DNA of 64,000 nt from Mactromeris polynyma (taxonomy: Eukaryota; Mollusca; Bivalvia; Venerida; Mactridae), in NCBI GenBank assembly GCA_032209605.1, contig JASFXZ010000004.1, positions 32,894,401 through 32,958,400 on the forward strand. The letters run 5' to 3'. The notes below the pieces were generated by a model that was given only the letters and a program-made list of their open reading frames with translations, ran no database searches and had not been told where the DNA came from. Below, piece after piece: positions 52,101 to 60,400 of the stretch; positions within the stretch are counted from its first letter, which is position 1, and each line of letters begins with the position of its first letter. Made by a program: the position numbers and the translations under genes.

Positions 52101-54647
52101 TGTTGAAGTGGAAAATATTCAGTTGCGTTATTAATGGAGGAAGTATGGCCGGTCCTTTTGATAGGGGAAATTTGCGTCATGAATCACAAAATTTGGGTAT
52201 TTATAAAGCTAAAATTTTAAATAATTTTACTGAAGGGAATTTTCTTACTATAAAAAGGGCTGCATTCAGTATATTTTATATTAAGTGTACTAACCGCATT
52301 CTGCCTCACACCAGGTTGAGGCTGTTGTTGATACATTGCTTGTGGCTGCTGTCCAAGCCCCGGACTTGGCATACGTGGGGCACTAAATCCTGGTTTCCCT
52401 AATTCATAGCTTCCCGATGGCCCCAAAGACTACAAAAGAAAATAACATGAGAACCCACTTTACAGTTACGGCTAACTATTGCAAACATTATTAAATGTAC
52501 TAACCGTATCACATTCACTGCACATGGGGGACCAAATTGCAAAAGTTACGAAACGTTAGCCGCAAACACAAGATTGATCACACTAGCTTTAATTTACAAA
52601 CAAAAAAATTGTCAGACATACAGTTTCATATACATGTAATATCAATATAGATGTAGTTGACTTTTTTACCTAGGAACCAAGCGACAAATAGATACATCAG
52701 GTCATTGAAGTGAATTGATGAGTAGCAATCTTCATACAACCAGCACAACAAAGCATTCTAATAAAAGTTTTTTGGTAAAAACTTCATCTTGTGACTTACA
52801 ATAATAATATTCAATGTACTGAAACATACCTGTACTGAATACTGACTTGTTGGGGGGAAGTTGGACTGGAAATTTCCTGGCTGAAACTCCTCTCCTGCAA
52901 TACGAAGAATAAATACATGATATAAATAGCTCTCAAATCACAAGCTACAAGATTAGGTTTCAGTGTTTATTTTCAGCTGTTATTATAGCTATTATTCGGC
53001 TTTCTTTCCCGTGACAAAAAGTATATTCCGAATTTGAATGCAAAATTCCCAATAAATCTGAAGAAAAAGGTTTTGGTTCAATTTATCAATTAGGACAAAA
53101 CTTGAAAACCTGACAAAGTTAGAGGCTTAACTCTCACAGGCAGTTTACATATATAGCAATTGTTGATTAATTAATCACTACATCCTCTAATTTTTCCCAA
53201 TTTCTAATATTAAAGCAGAAAAAATTCCAATCATACCAGTTATTCGAATTGAGAAACTTGATACTGTTTGATCATGTACCTGTTTTGAACATCACAAGTT
53301 AACCATCTTATGAAGTCAAAAGATCTCATTCCAGACACCATTAAGTAATTTACTCAATTATACTTCATCCACATAAAATACTCCAGTTTGAAAATGATCA
53401 AAACAAACATGCTCAAATCTTTCAATTACGTACCTCATGGCTATGATGTTTCAATATTTTTAACATCTTTTATTGTGTAAACAATTGCAATAAACTCAGA
53501 GAATAATAGGTTTGTGTAATATAATCACAATAAATCAGCAGTTCATTCAGTATAAACATCATATAAATATAGCCATTTAAGTAACAGCTGGACTGGTTAT
53601 ATCAATCCGTCTTGAGTGCAAGGTAGCTCTGACCTTCATACTACTTTTTAACATCTTTGTAGATATACACAAGGGACAAGATAAAGTTGTGTGTAATCCA
53701 TAGAGGGGCTGCTGAATCTGTTATGTTGATTACATACACACATAGGCCAGATAGGCAGCAGGGTTTCAGGGCTGTGGATACACGAGACATTATATAGAGG
53801 ACGAAATGATTCCAGGTCCATTGATTTTAATAGATCACGGAAGTGGGGAATTAGCACCTTCCACTGTGTGGATTTAGACGAAATGCTTGGCTCTAAGGTT
53901 GGGTATTGACTATTGGACCAAAAAAGGCAAATTGCTCAATTCCCCTACAGCAAAATACTGATAGGCGCACAATTCCACACGAACCAAATAACTACAAAAT
54001 TACTTTCCATTTTTTTAAGTCCAACTTAAAACAAGTACACAATTCATTAAATGTTAAAAAGATGTCACAAAACAAGTGATTAGTCATGCTCGAACATAGA
54101 CGCAATAAAAAAGACTGGGCATATTTGTTTTCATAACAACATAACCATGTATCATGAACCAAAATTTATGTACAGAAATAATTCATTTCAATTCACAAAA
54201 TGAAAACATTCAATAAAATAGTAAAATATCACAATTACGAGAACGAATTATTATCTTTGTCAAAGATTGAAACCACAAATATGTTCAAACAAGGAAGTCT
54301 TGAAACAAAATTCACAGACCCCGCTTCGTTTTAACGTTTATGTTTAACTTGAAATCGTATAGAACATATCCTAAAACATACGTGAAGCGTAATAAACACT
54401 TGGGAGAATAAATACAGAGACCATATGCGATGACGTGAATTTTTATCTCTTACGGGATGTTCACATGTCAGCGACATGTTCGCCGGCAGGTGTCCACGTA
54501 GAGAGTTCGCAGTATTTCATGAGATAGCAACGTAGAAAGCAAAGAAATAAGCGTACCAGTATAATGGAAACCAATGTTTCTAGACTGCGGCTGTCCTGCA
54601 ATTTGTGATGGTGGTGACGTTTCCGGTTTACTACGAATTCCATTCAT
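19123..54647 (-). CDS. EIF4G: Eukaryotic translation initiation factor 4 gamma (eIF4G1/3 type)
   Basis: Scaffold of eIF4F that joins eIF4E, eIF4A, PABP and eIF3 on capped mRNA. 29 coding exons, 5' to 3': 54647-54557, 52894-52830, 52429-52295, 51486-51325, 51031-50699, 49616-48986, 48239-48139, 40387-40081, 39553-39420, 38853-38728, 37803-37612, 36914-36777, 36495-36436, 35804-35661, 34715-34636, 34052-33896, 33546-33442, 29623-29482, 28963-28845, 28523-28384, 27631-27455, 27182-27002, 26478-26309, 25848-25644, 23762-23667, 23278-23056, 22632-22486, 21980-21913, 19221-19123. They sum to 4728 nt (1575 aa); human eIF4G1 is about 1600 aa. Every junction is GT-AG and in phase. The start is [13 protein letters not shown]; a second, out-of-frame ATG lies 4 nt downstream. 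The end is [12 protein letters not shown]. One gene of the ancestral eIF4G1/3 kind, not DAP5, because it has the eIF4E site. Confidence 0.97.
19227..21551. repeat. 21-bp minisatellite, about 110 copies, EIF4G intron 28
   Basis: The plus-strand unit is TATCAGTAGATACAAGTAAAA, with variants TATAAGTAG, TACAAGTAG, TATCGGTAG and GTAGGTAC. The length is 2325 bp, about 110.7 units, with no frame-changing indel. The array begins 6 bp inside the intron from the last coding exon's acceptor (exon starts at 19221), so the terminal repeat supplies the polypyrimidine region. On the minus strand two frames are open throughout (heptads ILLVSTD and YLYLLIF). Confidence 0.98.
22083..22196. repeat. CAGTAAAACCTC-type MITE, truncated copy
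   Basis: CACCTCAATAAGATGACTAC, TTTTCAAGGGTCCAAATGG and a terminal AAGGTTTTACTTT match the 37231 and 43741 copies. The left end is missing or decayed. It lies in EIF4G intron 27. Confidence 0.55.
22365..22480. repeat. Dispersed repeat next to EIF4G exon 27 donor (partner at 52145)
   Basis: CTTTTGACAGGGGAAATT, CATCATGAATCACCAAATT and GGTATTTATAATGCTAAAATTT match 52155-52218 in the same orientation. Weaker similarity continues to the splice donor side. Class unknown. Confidence 0.6.
23830..25410. repeat. Long-period tandem repeat (about 450-480 bp x 3.4), EIF4G intron 24
   Basis: ACTCAAAGAAATGTAAGTTA starts copies at about 23858, 24340, 24790 and 25265. Shared landmarks are ACACAGGTCTAGTT, GTGTGCACCGTACGTCATTG, the near-palindrome CTAGCTATATAGAGCTAG, and GAAAATATTGACCAATAGAC. 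The last copy is partial. Copies differ by scattered substitutions and short indels. Confidence 0.93.
27280..27425. repeat. hAT-like non-autonomous element, copy 1
   Basis: Read on the minus strand it begins GGTTCATACAGGCCTTGAAA, a terminal motif typical of CAGGGTTCATACAGG hAT MITEs, and continues with short AAGGAGCTTAAAC-like blocks. A longer relative is at 42165. It lies in EIF4G intron 21. Confidence 0.55.
28065..28355 (+). repeat. Dispersed repeat, copy 2 (partner at 10070)
   Basis: GAGTGTATGCCCTAAATATT, TTTTTATGATAAAAACATAC, AGTAATTAATCTGTATTTT, TGGACTGTACCCAATGTCCT and a ...GGATTGTATCAACGAC tail parallel the 10-kb copy. It occupies EIF4G intron 20 up to about 25 bp from the exon 20 donor. 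Confidence 0.65.
29960..32575. repeat. Hairpin-bearing satellite, 16 copies, EIF4G intron 17
   Basis: The core CAGTAACGAGGAATTC recurs at about 29979, 30123, 30267, 30411, 30654, 30799, 30937, 31188, 31332, 31477, 31716, 31947, 32077, 32221, 32351 and 32494. Spacing is mostly 130-145 bp. Four intervals of 231-251 bp carry an extra block with AGACTTAAAGCAAATCAAAC and ACTTGCTTGTAACAATATAG, giving a higher-order pattern. Each unit contains CTGTCTT, an 11-nt loop, then AAGACAG. Confidence 0.97.
32711..32829. repeat. 40-bp tandem repeat x 3
   Basis: AAGGACTATCGAAGGTCATT starts at 32721, 32761 and 32801; the third copy carries two substitutions. It lies in EIF4G intron 17, just beyond the hairpin satellite. 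Confidence 0.9.
32985..33262. repeat. Two diverged fragments of the hairpin satellite
   Basis: CTTCAGTAACGAGGAATTCA occurs at about 32990 and 33191, each followed by AAAATCGTCAG...CAGACGGGAATAATCATCATCAACAGAT. They share the first 16 bp and the GGGATAA(CA)TCATCATxAAC part of the 144-bp unit, but the stem sequence differs. Likely founder-like or degenerate edge copies. Confidence 0.75.
34448..34610 (+). repeat. Dispersed repeat (GGTCCAGxGGGC...GAAGCTCCT), copy 1
   Basis: ACAGGCATGAGAACGCAAAG, GGGTCCAGTGGGCCCCTGAA and CACGGCCCTTGCGAGTGTCA parallel 38530-38690 in order and orientation. Class unknown. It lies in EIF4G intron 15. Confidence 0.75.
35285..35560 (+). repeat. Dispersed repeat (TTGTTGATTAATTAAT family), copy 1
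   Basis: AAATCCCGATAAATCTGAAG, ATAGCAATTGTTGATTAATT and a CCCAATTTGAAGGGTATCAG end are shared with 52965-53225 and, inverted, with 47540-47765. It lies in EIF4G intron 14. Confidence 0.65.
35901..35973. repeat. 25-bp tandem repeat x 3
   Basis: The unit TCCAGTCAAAGTCAAACYGC plus TGTAT starts at 35901, 35926 and 35951 in EIF4G intron 13. Confidence 0.9.
37231..37372. repeat. CAGTAAAACCTC-type MITE, copy 3
   Basis: TACAGTATAACTTC left, CAGGTTTTACTGTA right. Internal AAAGACCACCTCAAAATTAA, then AAAGACCACCTCAAAAAG and TTTTCAAGGGTCCCTAGG. It lies in EIF4G intron 11. Confidence 0.8.
38060..38215. repeat. Diverged single copy of the intron-24 long repeat
   Basis: GAGAATGGTTGCAAACAA, AAAACATGTTACGTAAAATATTGACCAG and TCTGATTCAACAGTAAC parallel GAGAACAGTCGTAAACAA, AAAACATGTTTTAGAAAATA and TTGAATCAGTAGCAC of 23.8-25.4 kb. 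It is therefore a dispersed element whose relatives became tandem in intron 24. Confidence 0.5.
38530..38690 (+). repeat. Dispersed repeat (GGTCCAGxGGGC...GAAGCTCCT), copy 2
   Basis: ACAGGCATGAGAAAGCAAAA, GGGGTCCAGAGGGCTGCTGA, AGCTCCTAGCC and AAACGGCCCTTGAAAGCGAC match 34448-34610. It lies in EIF4G intron 10, ending about 40 bp before the exon 10 donor. Confidence 0.75.
39205..39285. repeat. Isolated copy of the hairpin satellite, EIF4G intron 9
   Basis: TCTCAGTAACGAGGAATTCT followed by GTCTTCAGTCAACAGTAAGACAG-GGATAACATC and ATAAACATATCTGC is nearly identical to the intron-17 unit (one loop substitution). The flanking spacer is absent, so only the 80-bp core moved or was retained. Confidence 0.93.
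40553..40628. repeat. Short hairpin element, 24-bp arms
   Basis: CGAGGGTTCAGTGCAAGACT (40553) and its reverse complement, ending at 40628 (AGTCTTGCGCTGAACCCTCG), form arms of 24 bp with two mismatches around a 28-bp AT-rich loop. It is a snap-back MITE-like structure. Confidence 0.85.
42165..42612. repeat. hAT-like non-autonomous element, copy 2
   Basis: Left end GGTTCATACAGAACTTCCC; right end reads GGTTTGCACAGTCTTGAAAC on the other strand. The interior repeats TTTTCAAGGACTTTTT-like blocks (AAGTACTTTTCAAGGAC, CATTTTCAAGGACTAAA, TTCAAGGAGTTTC). There is no transposase ORF. Confidence 0.65.
43741..43890. repeat. CAGTAAAACCTC-type MITE, copy 4
   Basis: TACAGTAAAACCTCACCTCA left and GAGGCTTCACTGTA right. 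Internal CTCAATAATAAGACCATCTC, TTCAAGTCCATTTTCAC and GTTCAAGGGTCCCAAAG. It has the best preserved left terminus of the family. Confidence 0.8.
45251..45431. repeat. 37-bp tandem repeat, about 4.8 copies
   Basis: The unit begins GTTTATCCTATAAGAAGACT and ends AACTGAAATTTAAAAAC. Starts are at 45251, 45288, 45325, 45362 and 45399. Copies 2-4 are identical; the first has AAGTAGAAT and the last decays. Confidence 0.95.
47540..47765 (-). repeat. Dispersed repeat (TTGTTGATTAATTAAT family), inverted copy
   Basis: Read on the minus strand: TTTTCAGCTGTTCTTATAGC, CTCACAGGCAGTTAAAATTT, ATTTGAAGGGTATGGGGTCA. These match 52965-53225 and 35285-35560. It lies in EIF4G intron 7. Confidence 0.65.
48831..48945 (+). 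repeat. GGGGTTCCA-type MITE, copy 3 (3' truncated)
   Basis: CAGGGGTTCTATTTGACCCT, TGATCCCTGGAATTTCCAA and GGCTATAAAATAGTTAAAAC are present. The right inverted end is missing. It lies in EIF4G intron 6. Confidence 0.75.
50036..50217. repeat. Pogo/Tigger-like MITE, copy 1
   Basis: Perfect 14-bp ends, TACAGTCGGACCTC (50036-50049) and GAGGTCCGACTGTA (50204-50217). They include TA dinucleotides expected from TA target-site duplication. The CAGTCGGACCTCG terminus resembles pogo-clade elements. It lies in EIF4G intron 5. Confidence 0.85.
52145..52290. repeat. Dispersed repeat next to EIF4G exon 3 donor
   Basis: CCTTTTGATAGGGGAAATTT, GCGTCATGAATCACAAAATT and TATTTATAAAGCTAAAATTT match 22365-22440. 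The copy reaches nearly to the exon 3 donor at 52294. Confidence 0.6.
52965..53225 (+). repeat. Dispersed repeat (TTGTTGATTAATTAAT family), copy 3
   Basis: TTTTCAGCTGTTATTATAGC, CCCAATAAATCTGAAG, CTCTCACAGGCAGTTTACAT and AGCAATTGTTGATTAATTAA are shared with the other two copies. It lies in EIF4G intron 1. Confidence 0.65.
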
Positions 54648-55395
54648 TGCAACGCAAATGTTTGATGTACGTGAGTCCCTCCAAAGAGGACCTAGTTATG
54701 AAGCTTGTTTCCAAGCTCAGTCTCCTGTTTAAGAAACAAATATACATTGAAAGCAATGCTTCATGTTAACATGACACCATTATACCAATTTAAGTATAAT
54801 GTGTATCGCACGATTGAAGATGTTTACAGATCTACAAATATCTGTCACAAAAATGGCTACCTTACACGGTCCGCAAGGAGACGGCTACATTCGGCTATTT
54901 CCGCTAAGCGACTACTTCCGGGTTGGAGGTCAGAGGTCAAGAGTCATGTGACCGTTGATATTCTGTTTATAAACAAAAATGCGACGCCCCGTGTGATGAA
55001 ATCTTGTTTTACGGTAACCATTTTAGATCTTTCAAATGTAATGAATGCCATATAAAACATTGTATTGCTTCACCTGAATCTTTCTTTAGTTATCCTTAGA
55101 TTTTAAAGTTGAATAGTACGGAGAAAACACAAAATTTCGGATATCGTTGACATCTGGCTCTGTTAAAACTCGCTGTATACTACGTGACTGAACCTTTGAA
55201 GTACATACAGGACGTCTGTGCATGATGCATTTGATCACGTGCCTTAAGTATTTACTCATCCGTGCTATATAGATGATTTAAAGTTTACAAGAAACGTGTT
55301 TTTGTTAGAACGCTCAAGAATAAGAACTTATTTAATTGAGAGTGGATTGTGGAAGTGTTAATCACGTTGATATTTGCTTCAAACTAGAGGTAATG
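54648..55395. promoter_or_regulatory. Divergent promoter region of EIF4G and SLC66A1
   Basis: This lies between the EIF4G start (54647, minus) and the SLC66A1 transcription unit (plus). It contains ACTTCCGGG at 54914-54922 (ETS/GABP-type), the palindrome GTCATGTGAC at 54943-54952, and TCACGTGC at 55235-55242 (E-boxes of the MiT/TFE kind). AACTAGAGGTAATG near 55390 would serve as a donor for a non-coding SLC66A1 first exon. No TATA box is seen. Transcription start sites are inferred, not seen. Confidence 0.5.
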
Positions 55396-55579
55396 TGTAT
55401 TCTAATGTTACAAGAAACTTAACTGAACTCTGAACTACTACTACTATAAATAATAAATTTACTTAGGAGAGGCAACACAGTTGGGCAAGACCTCCGTGAA
55501 CTTCTAGGCTCTATACTTGTAAGCTTTGTACTGCACACAATTGTAAGGAAATTTATGTTTTATTTCATAGTACTGTAGT

Positions 55580-56060
55580 GATCTGGGGTTAGACAGCCGC
55601 CCGGTTAGCTCAGTCGGTAGTGCGCCGTACTAGTGTTTAGGGGGTCGTGGGTTCGAGCCCCACATCGGGTGCACTTTTCCCCTTGATTTACTTTAATGGT
55701 GGCAGTGGTGTTTGAGTCTTTGAAGGCCCACGGTGGTTGAGCCTCAAATACTGGAAGGTAGAGGAGTGTAGTGATGTGGGGGTTAGCTCAGTCGGTAGAG
55801 CGTCGTACTAGTGTTGAGGGAGTCGTGGGTTCGAGACCCGCATCAGGTGCACTTTTTCCCGTTGATTTACTTTAATGATGGCAGCGGTGTTTGACGGCCC
55901 ACTGTGGTTGAGCCTCTAATGCTGGAACAGGGAGGAGTGTAGTGATGTGCGGTTAGACAGCCGTCTGGTTAGCTCAGTCGGTAGAGCACCATACTAGTGT
56001 TTAGGGGGTTGTGGGTTCGAGCCCCACATCGGGCACACTTTTTCCCAATGATTTACTTTA
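55580..56060 (+). repeat. Tandem trimer of a tRNA-derived SINE
   Basis: Three tRNA-like units lie at 55599-55670, about 55776-55848 and 55963-56034, about 182-186 bp apart. They are joined by a shared body (TTGATTTACTTTAATGGTGG ... GGAGGAGTGTAGTGATGTG). Each has GGTTAGCTCAGTCGGTAG (D arm, A box) and GTGGGTTCGAGCCCCAC (T arm, B box), and acceptor arms pair (GCCCGGT with ATCGGGY). The anticodon loop reads CTAGTGT (AGT, threonine), but the anticodon stem CCRTA/TTAGG does not pair. These are therefore SINE heads rather than functional tRNA genes. Confidence 0.85.
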
Positions 56061-56741
56061 GTACGTTTGGCCATCTTAGAACAAAATTTAGTTTGCAGTT
56101 ATGCGACCGACTCGGGTTCATCAATGAAATTGTTTCAGGTTAATTTACCAAAATCCATTTTGGATCTAGAGTGACCAGCAATCGTAACATCTAGGCATTT
56201 TTTTTATGTTCCACAACAAATCTTAACATTCAAATTGTGTCGACCTTCTTTTTTCAAGATATTTCTTGTTTTTAATCAAGTGGTGTCATTATTCAATAAA
56301 CCTATAAAAGCCATGTGTACTGAAAAAGGAAACTAATGGTAAAGTACAGGAAATATAAATTCCAGTTTCTAAGTAAGCTAAGTTGATGTTAAAATATGAT
56401 GGATGTCTACTTAAAGTAACTTTTATCTGGTTATAATATTCATCAATTTTTTTTTATTCAATGTGGCAATCCAAATTAGTGGTAATTAATGCATGCATCC
56501 TTTCATTTTGAATAATACCATGGACATATATAAGAAATGTTCATGATAATAAACCACTTAAGCATTCAGGCATAACTGTACTTACATAATAATGAAGTAA
56601 TCCTGGTAAAAGGGGTGTGTATTGACCAATCCATAATACAATGTAGCACATATTTTCAAATTTTTGTTGCATTGATAAAAAATATTAATGAAAAAAACAA
56701 CATAATTGATATAAAAATAATATTATATTGATTTATAATCA

Positions 56742-56928
56742 GGCGCGTAGCTGCCTATATATGCGAGTACGCGGCTAAATCCACATGATTCTGACAAAAT
56801 GCACCATTGTTTTCAAAATTTTCTGGGTGGGGGCATGCCCCCTGACCCCCTTAGCACAATTATGAATCCATAGAATAGAGGGCTAGCTACGCAGGGCTAG
56901 CTACGCAGGGCTGGCTACGCCCCTGATA
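56742..56928. repeat. GGGGCGTAGC-type MITE
   Basis: GGCGCGTAGCTGCC at the left and GGCTGGCTACGCCCCTG at the right are inverted. The interior has GGGGGCATGCCCCCTGACCC and a small GGGCTAGCTACGCA tandem (3 copies). This layout is a common invertebrate non-autonomous DNA element. Confidence 0.7.
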
Positions 56929-57323
56929 ATAATATAACATTCATGGAATACAGCAATTATGACAATATCATGATTGAAAAAAGTATTTTCATGGGTACAA
57001 ACATCACAACCTAAATATAAAAAGTCAATGTTTACAAGTAGTGCCCTCTAAGTCTAACCATTGCGCTATGCAGTCAACTAGAAAATGTTGCAAGTTATTG
57101 ATTTAAATCAAAAATCTGTCGGTAATTTTCTGTTAAGGTGTTGTGAATGTCATTTCAACCTTTGCAGATGACCTTGTCTAAAGGTAATTTTTCAAAGTTA
57201 ATTGTTGTCCATCTATAAGCCAGATTGAAGTTTAAATTGTAAATTGTGTTAAAGTTTTTATTGTAAAACAACAGCGAAAAATATTGATATTTTTATATTG
57301 CTTTTTTTGTTCCTTTGTTTCAG

Positions 57324-57458
57324 AGCTCGCAGGATGTTGTTTTATGAATGAATATATCAAATGAATGAGAAATTGTTGAATCAGAAACCACTTCACTTTT
57401 ACTGAAAACTACAACATTGAACTTTTGTATCGATCAAGACTTTCACTAAAGCTTTACA
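57324..57458 (+). promoter_or_regulatory. SLC66A1 5' leader with four short upstream ORFs
   Basis: A good acceptor (CCTTTGTTTCAG, ending at 57323) starts the exon that contains the SLC66A1 ATG. In the 135-nt leader, uORFs begin at 57334 (5 codons), 57344 (6), 57361 (14) and 57365 (4), all closed before the main ATG at 57459. Confidence 0.6.
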
Positions 57459-60400
57459 ATGCCATGGCAACCATTAATCGGTCAATCATATCATGTTGGT
57501 TGGATCAATGGCTCTTATATTGGCAAAAACAATTGTAGTGATGGTGTACAGTGGATATATACGATACTGAGTGATTGTGTGTGGGATGGTCAAGGTATTG
57601 CATCTGAAGTTTTCGGAATTGCTTCCATCGTTACATGGTTGGTTGTGTCTGTACCGTAAGTACTTCCATTGTGAAGATCTTCTTTATTTTTAACGTTTTA
57701 ACCAACTCCAATCTTTAGACAAAGTTTTAAGCATACTCACTAGCATCCCCAGTCTTTTTTAAGTCTTAAAAAATTGACCATAAATAAGTGCACATTAACT
57801 AGCTCATCAGTACCTCTGTAAAACAGTTTTAAGTATGAACAATCTTTTCTAAAACAAATATTACAATAATTTGAAGTTGCAAAACTTTGGTTGTTTTTTT
57901 TGGATTTTTTTATTGATTTTCAACTCGTTTTGATGGAACAAAGCAAACAACATTATATTTTTTATTTTTCAAGATATCTTGATAAAATTCAGAGTTGTAT
58001 GCCTGTTTTGACACTCTCCTGTGTTGGAGCACCTCTGAATGGTGATAATCTAAATCATGCTTGTTATGAATGTATGCTTGGTCAGTAACAGGGCTAGTGG
58101 AGAAGATTATTAGATAATTTTCAATTAAAATGGAGCTCTCGTTTTATATATTGGCTTATTTTTGGTCAAATTTTGACAATATATTTTGTAACGTTTGCGA
58201 TAGCTGTCATTTCAGCATCAGTACAGAATTTCTACAAATGATCTCGCTTATTGCTCTTTTTTACCTCCTTCAAAAAAGTAGATTCCTTCTTACCAATGTA
58301 TCAATCTACACACTTAGTGATAGATTATTGGTTGATAAAGTAACGTGAAATATTCTTTAGTTGCAACTTGCAAGGATTTAAAGCTTCCAAACTGATTATA
58401 GAAATTATACATAATTATGCTTCCGAATGCCTGACAGTGGTGATCACGAACATTTTCTGAACAACGCCATTTTGCATGAAGCATAATCTCTGCTTTCATC
58501 TTGCTGGGTATTTGTTTTAGTTATATATTTGTTGTTTTTGAAATTCTGACTTTTTTTCAGACAAATGGTAAAAAACTTCCGTCATATTCAAGGTATTGAA
58601 GGGATCTCATTAATGCTTATATTGATGTGGACATTAGGGGACTCCGCAAACCTTGCTGGGGCTATGCTTACTAAACAGCTACCTCTTCAGGTAATTACAC
58701 TACAGTGCTCTATTTTACCTGGAGTTGACATTTTGACCCCTGGAATTTCCAAAAAGCCACATTTTGACCTTCAGGTTTCTGGCTGAAAGGTCAATTTTTC
58801 TTTAAATTAGAGATAATTTGGCTATAAAATGGAAAAATCCTGTCAAATATATCTAAATGGATTCATCCCCCTAGTGGAACCCCTGACACTCAACTCTTGT
58901 AAAGGTGAACTTTTGCTTGGGACAAATTTTCCATTTGCTCCTAAGTTTTACATATCTGTATGAGATTTGTCGATAAAAATTGTTTGTGAAAACAAAATCT
59001 GGATAAAGTTCAAAACTGGGTAGAAGACCATCAAATAATATACAGTGTCACCTCGTTCATTCGAATTCATAGGGTCCAATTTTTTATTTTGAATAATACA
59101 TAGTTTCCAATTATTCAATTCGACTTGCCTAAGAAGATTTTATTTCGGATAATACAATCTATTTGGATGGAAGGTTTGAACAAACGAGTTTTGACTGTAT
59201 ATACAGTGGAAAAAAGTAAAACAAGTAACAACGTATGAAATGAAATATAACTTCTCTTCAAACACAGTCATAGACTAGTGTTATTTAATGGTGCATAGTC
59301 TGATTTTTGGACAACATATCCTTAGTGTTAAATATGAGGAAATTGTTGGTAATTTACTTTATACAGATGTACTCTACACCACTGCATTGTCACTTTTCTT
59401 ACATGTTTACCAAAGCCACAAATACAAACGTCCGATACCAGTATTTTTTATCCTGACCTACGCGCCAGCATTGGAAATACCTGTATCAGATTTGTGTTTT
59501 GCTGTTCCAGGAAAATTGAGTACCTCTGTAAGAAGGCTTCTTTCTCAAAATTACTATGTACAATATTTTTATAAAAAAATCTGACTATCTACCTTTAATG
59601 GTAAATTTGTCATTATATATTTCAGATTTATCTTGCTATATACTTTGTGTTTGCTGATCTGATCCTGTTTTCACAGTTTTTATATTACAATATCATCTGG
59701 AAGAGAAAACGTAGAGGTATGAAGATCCTTTCTAGTTGTTACGGGTGTCTCTATGTAAGAGTATATCAGTATAAAGGGTTTTCCCTCCTATTTTTTGAAA
59801 AGGAGTCCATGGACCCCCAACTCGGCCATTATGGGAGTCTCTGATAAAGCTTTAAGGTCCCACATTTCTATTATTGTCGTCTGGTCTTGACAATTTTGCC
59901 ATGAAGACAATTAATGGATGCTTTAGATGTTGCTAGATCAATATTGCTGGAATGATACTGATATATATATTTTTTTATTGGCCCTCGGGATGCATGATCA
60001 GTTGCAAATTTCCTAGGTCCAAGATAGTTGTGAGTGATTGAGAAAACCTGTGTCCGGAAAATCTCCGGGTATATTGCAATACACAGCCAAACTGTATTGT
60101 ACCGCACTATCAAATGATCATACTGGTTATTTACGATACCTTTTTTCTGTTTTCTGATTGTTAGATACCACATACCAAATATTCCCTGATAGACTCCCCC
60201 GGGGGCATTACATTTTGAGAAGGGGGGCATTTAATAAAGGTAAAAAGTCACTACATGTATTGTTAAGTCTCATATGCATCTATTAGATCAAGTACGGTAC
60301 AGAATATCCCTTTGGTCTAAGCCATAAGTGTTGGAACTGCCCCACAGTATTACATCCTTAGAGTAAGCAGTATTGTGTGTCTAGCATGTGTCTACATGAC

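Larger units (their letters stand above)
48139..54647 (-). other. EIF4G: EIF4G exons 1-7: N-terminal region with PABP-binding motif
   Basis: Residues 1 to about 506. Gln/Pro/Ser-rich, disordered by composition. Exon 5 encodes [20 protein letters not shown] (from about residue 216), which aligns with the eIF4G motif that binds the PABP RRM2 (KxxRKxIxIxDPxxGGKDITEEI). Exon 6, at 631 nt, is the largest. Exon 7 has the [17 protein letters not shown] basic segment also found before the eIF4E site in vertebrates. Confidence 0.93.

Noticed and set aside
54705..55055. 116-codon plus-strand ORF in the divergent promoter
   Set aside because: No recognisable domain, no splice context, and it overlaps the ETS and E-box sites. 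Probably chance.
55599..56034. Three functional tRNA-Thr(AGT) genes
   Set aside because: Acceptor, D and T arms look good, but the anticodon stem does not pair in any copy and the units share a non-tRNA body and a tandem period. The same unit occurs degraded at 3.5 kb. A SINE is the better reading.
57035..57080. tRNA-like CTCTAAGTCTAACCATTGCG segment
   Set aside because: Resembles an inverted A-box region, but no B box or arm pairing is present at the right distance.
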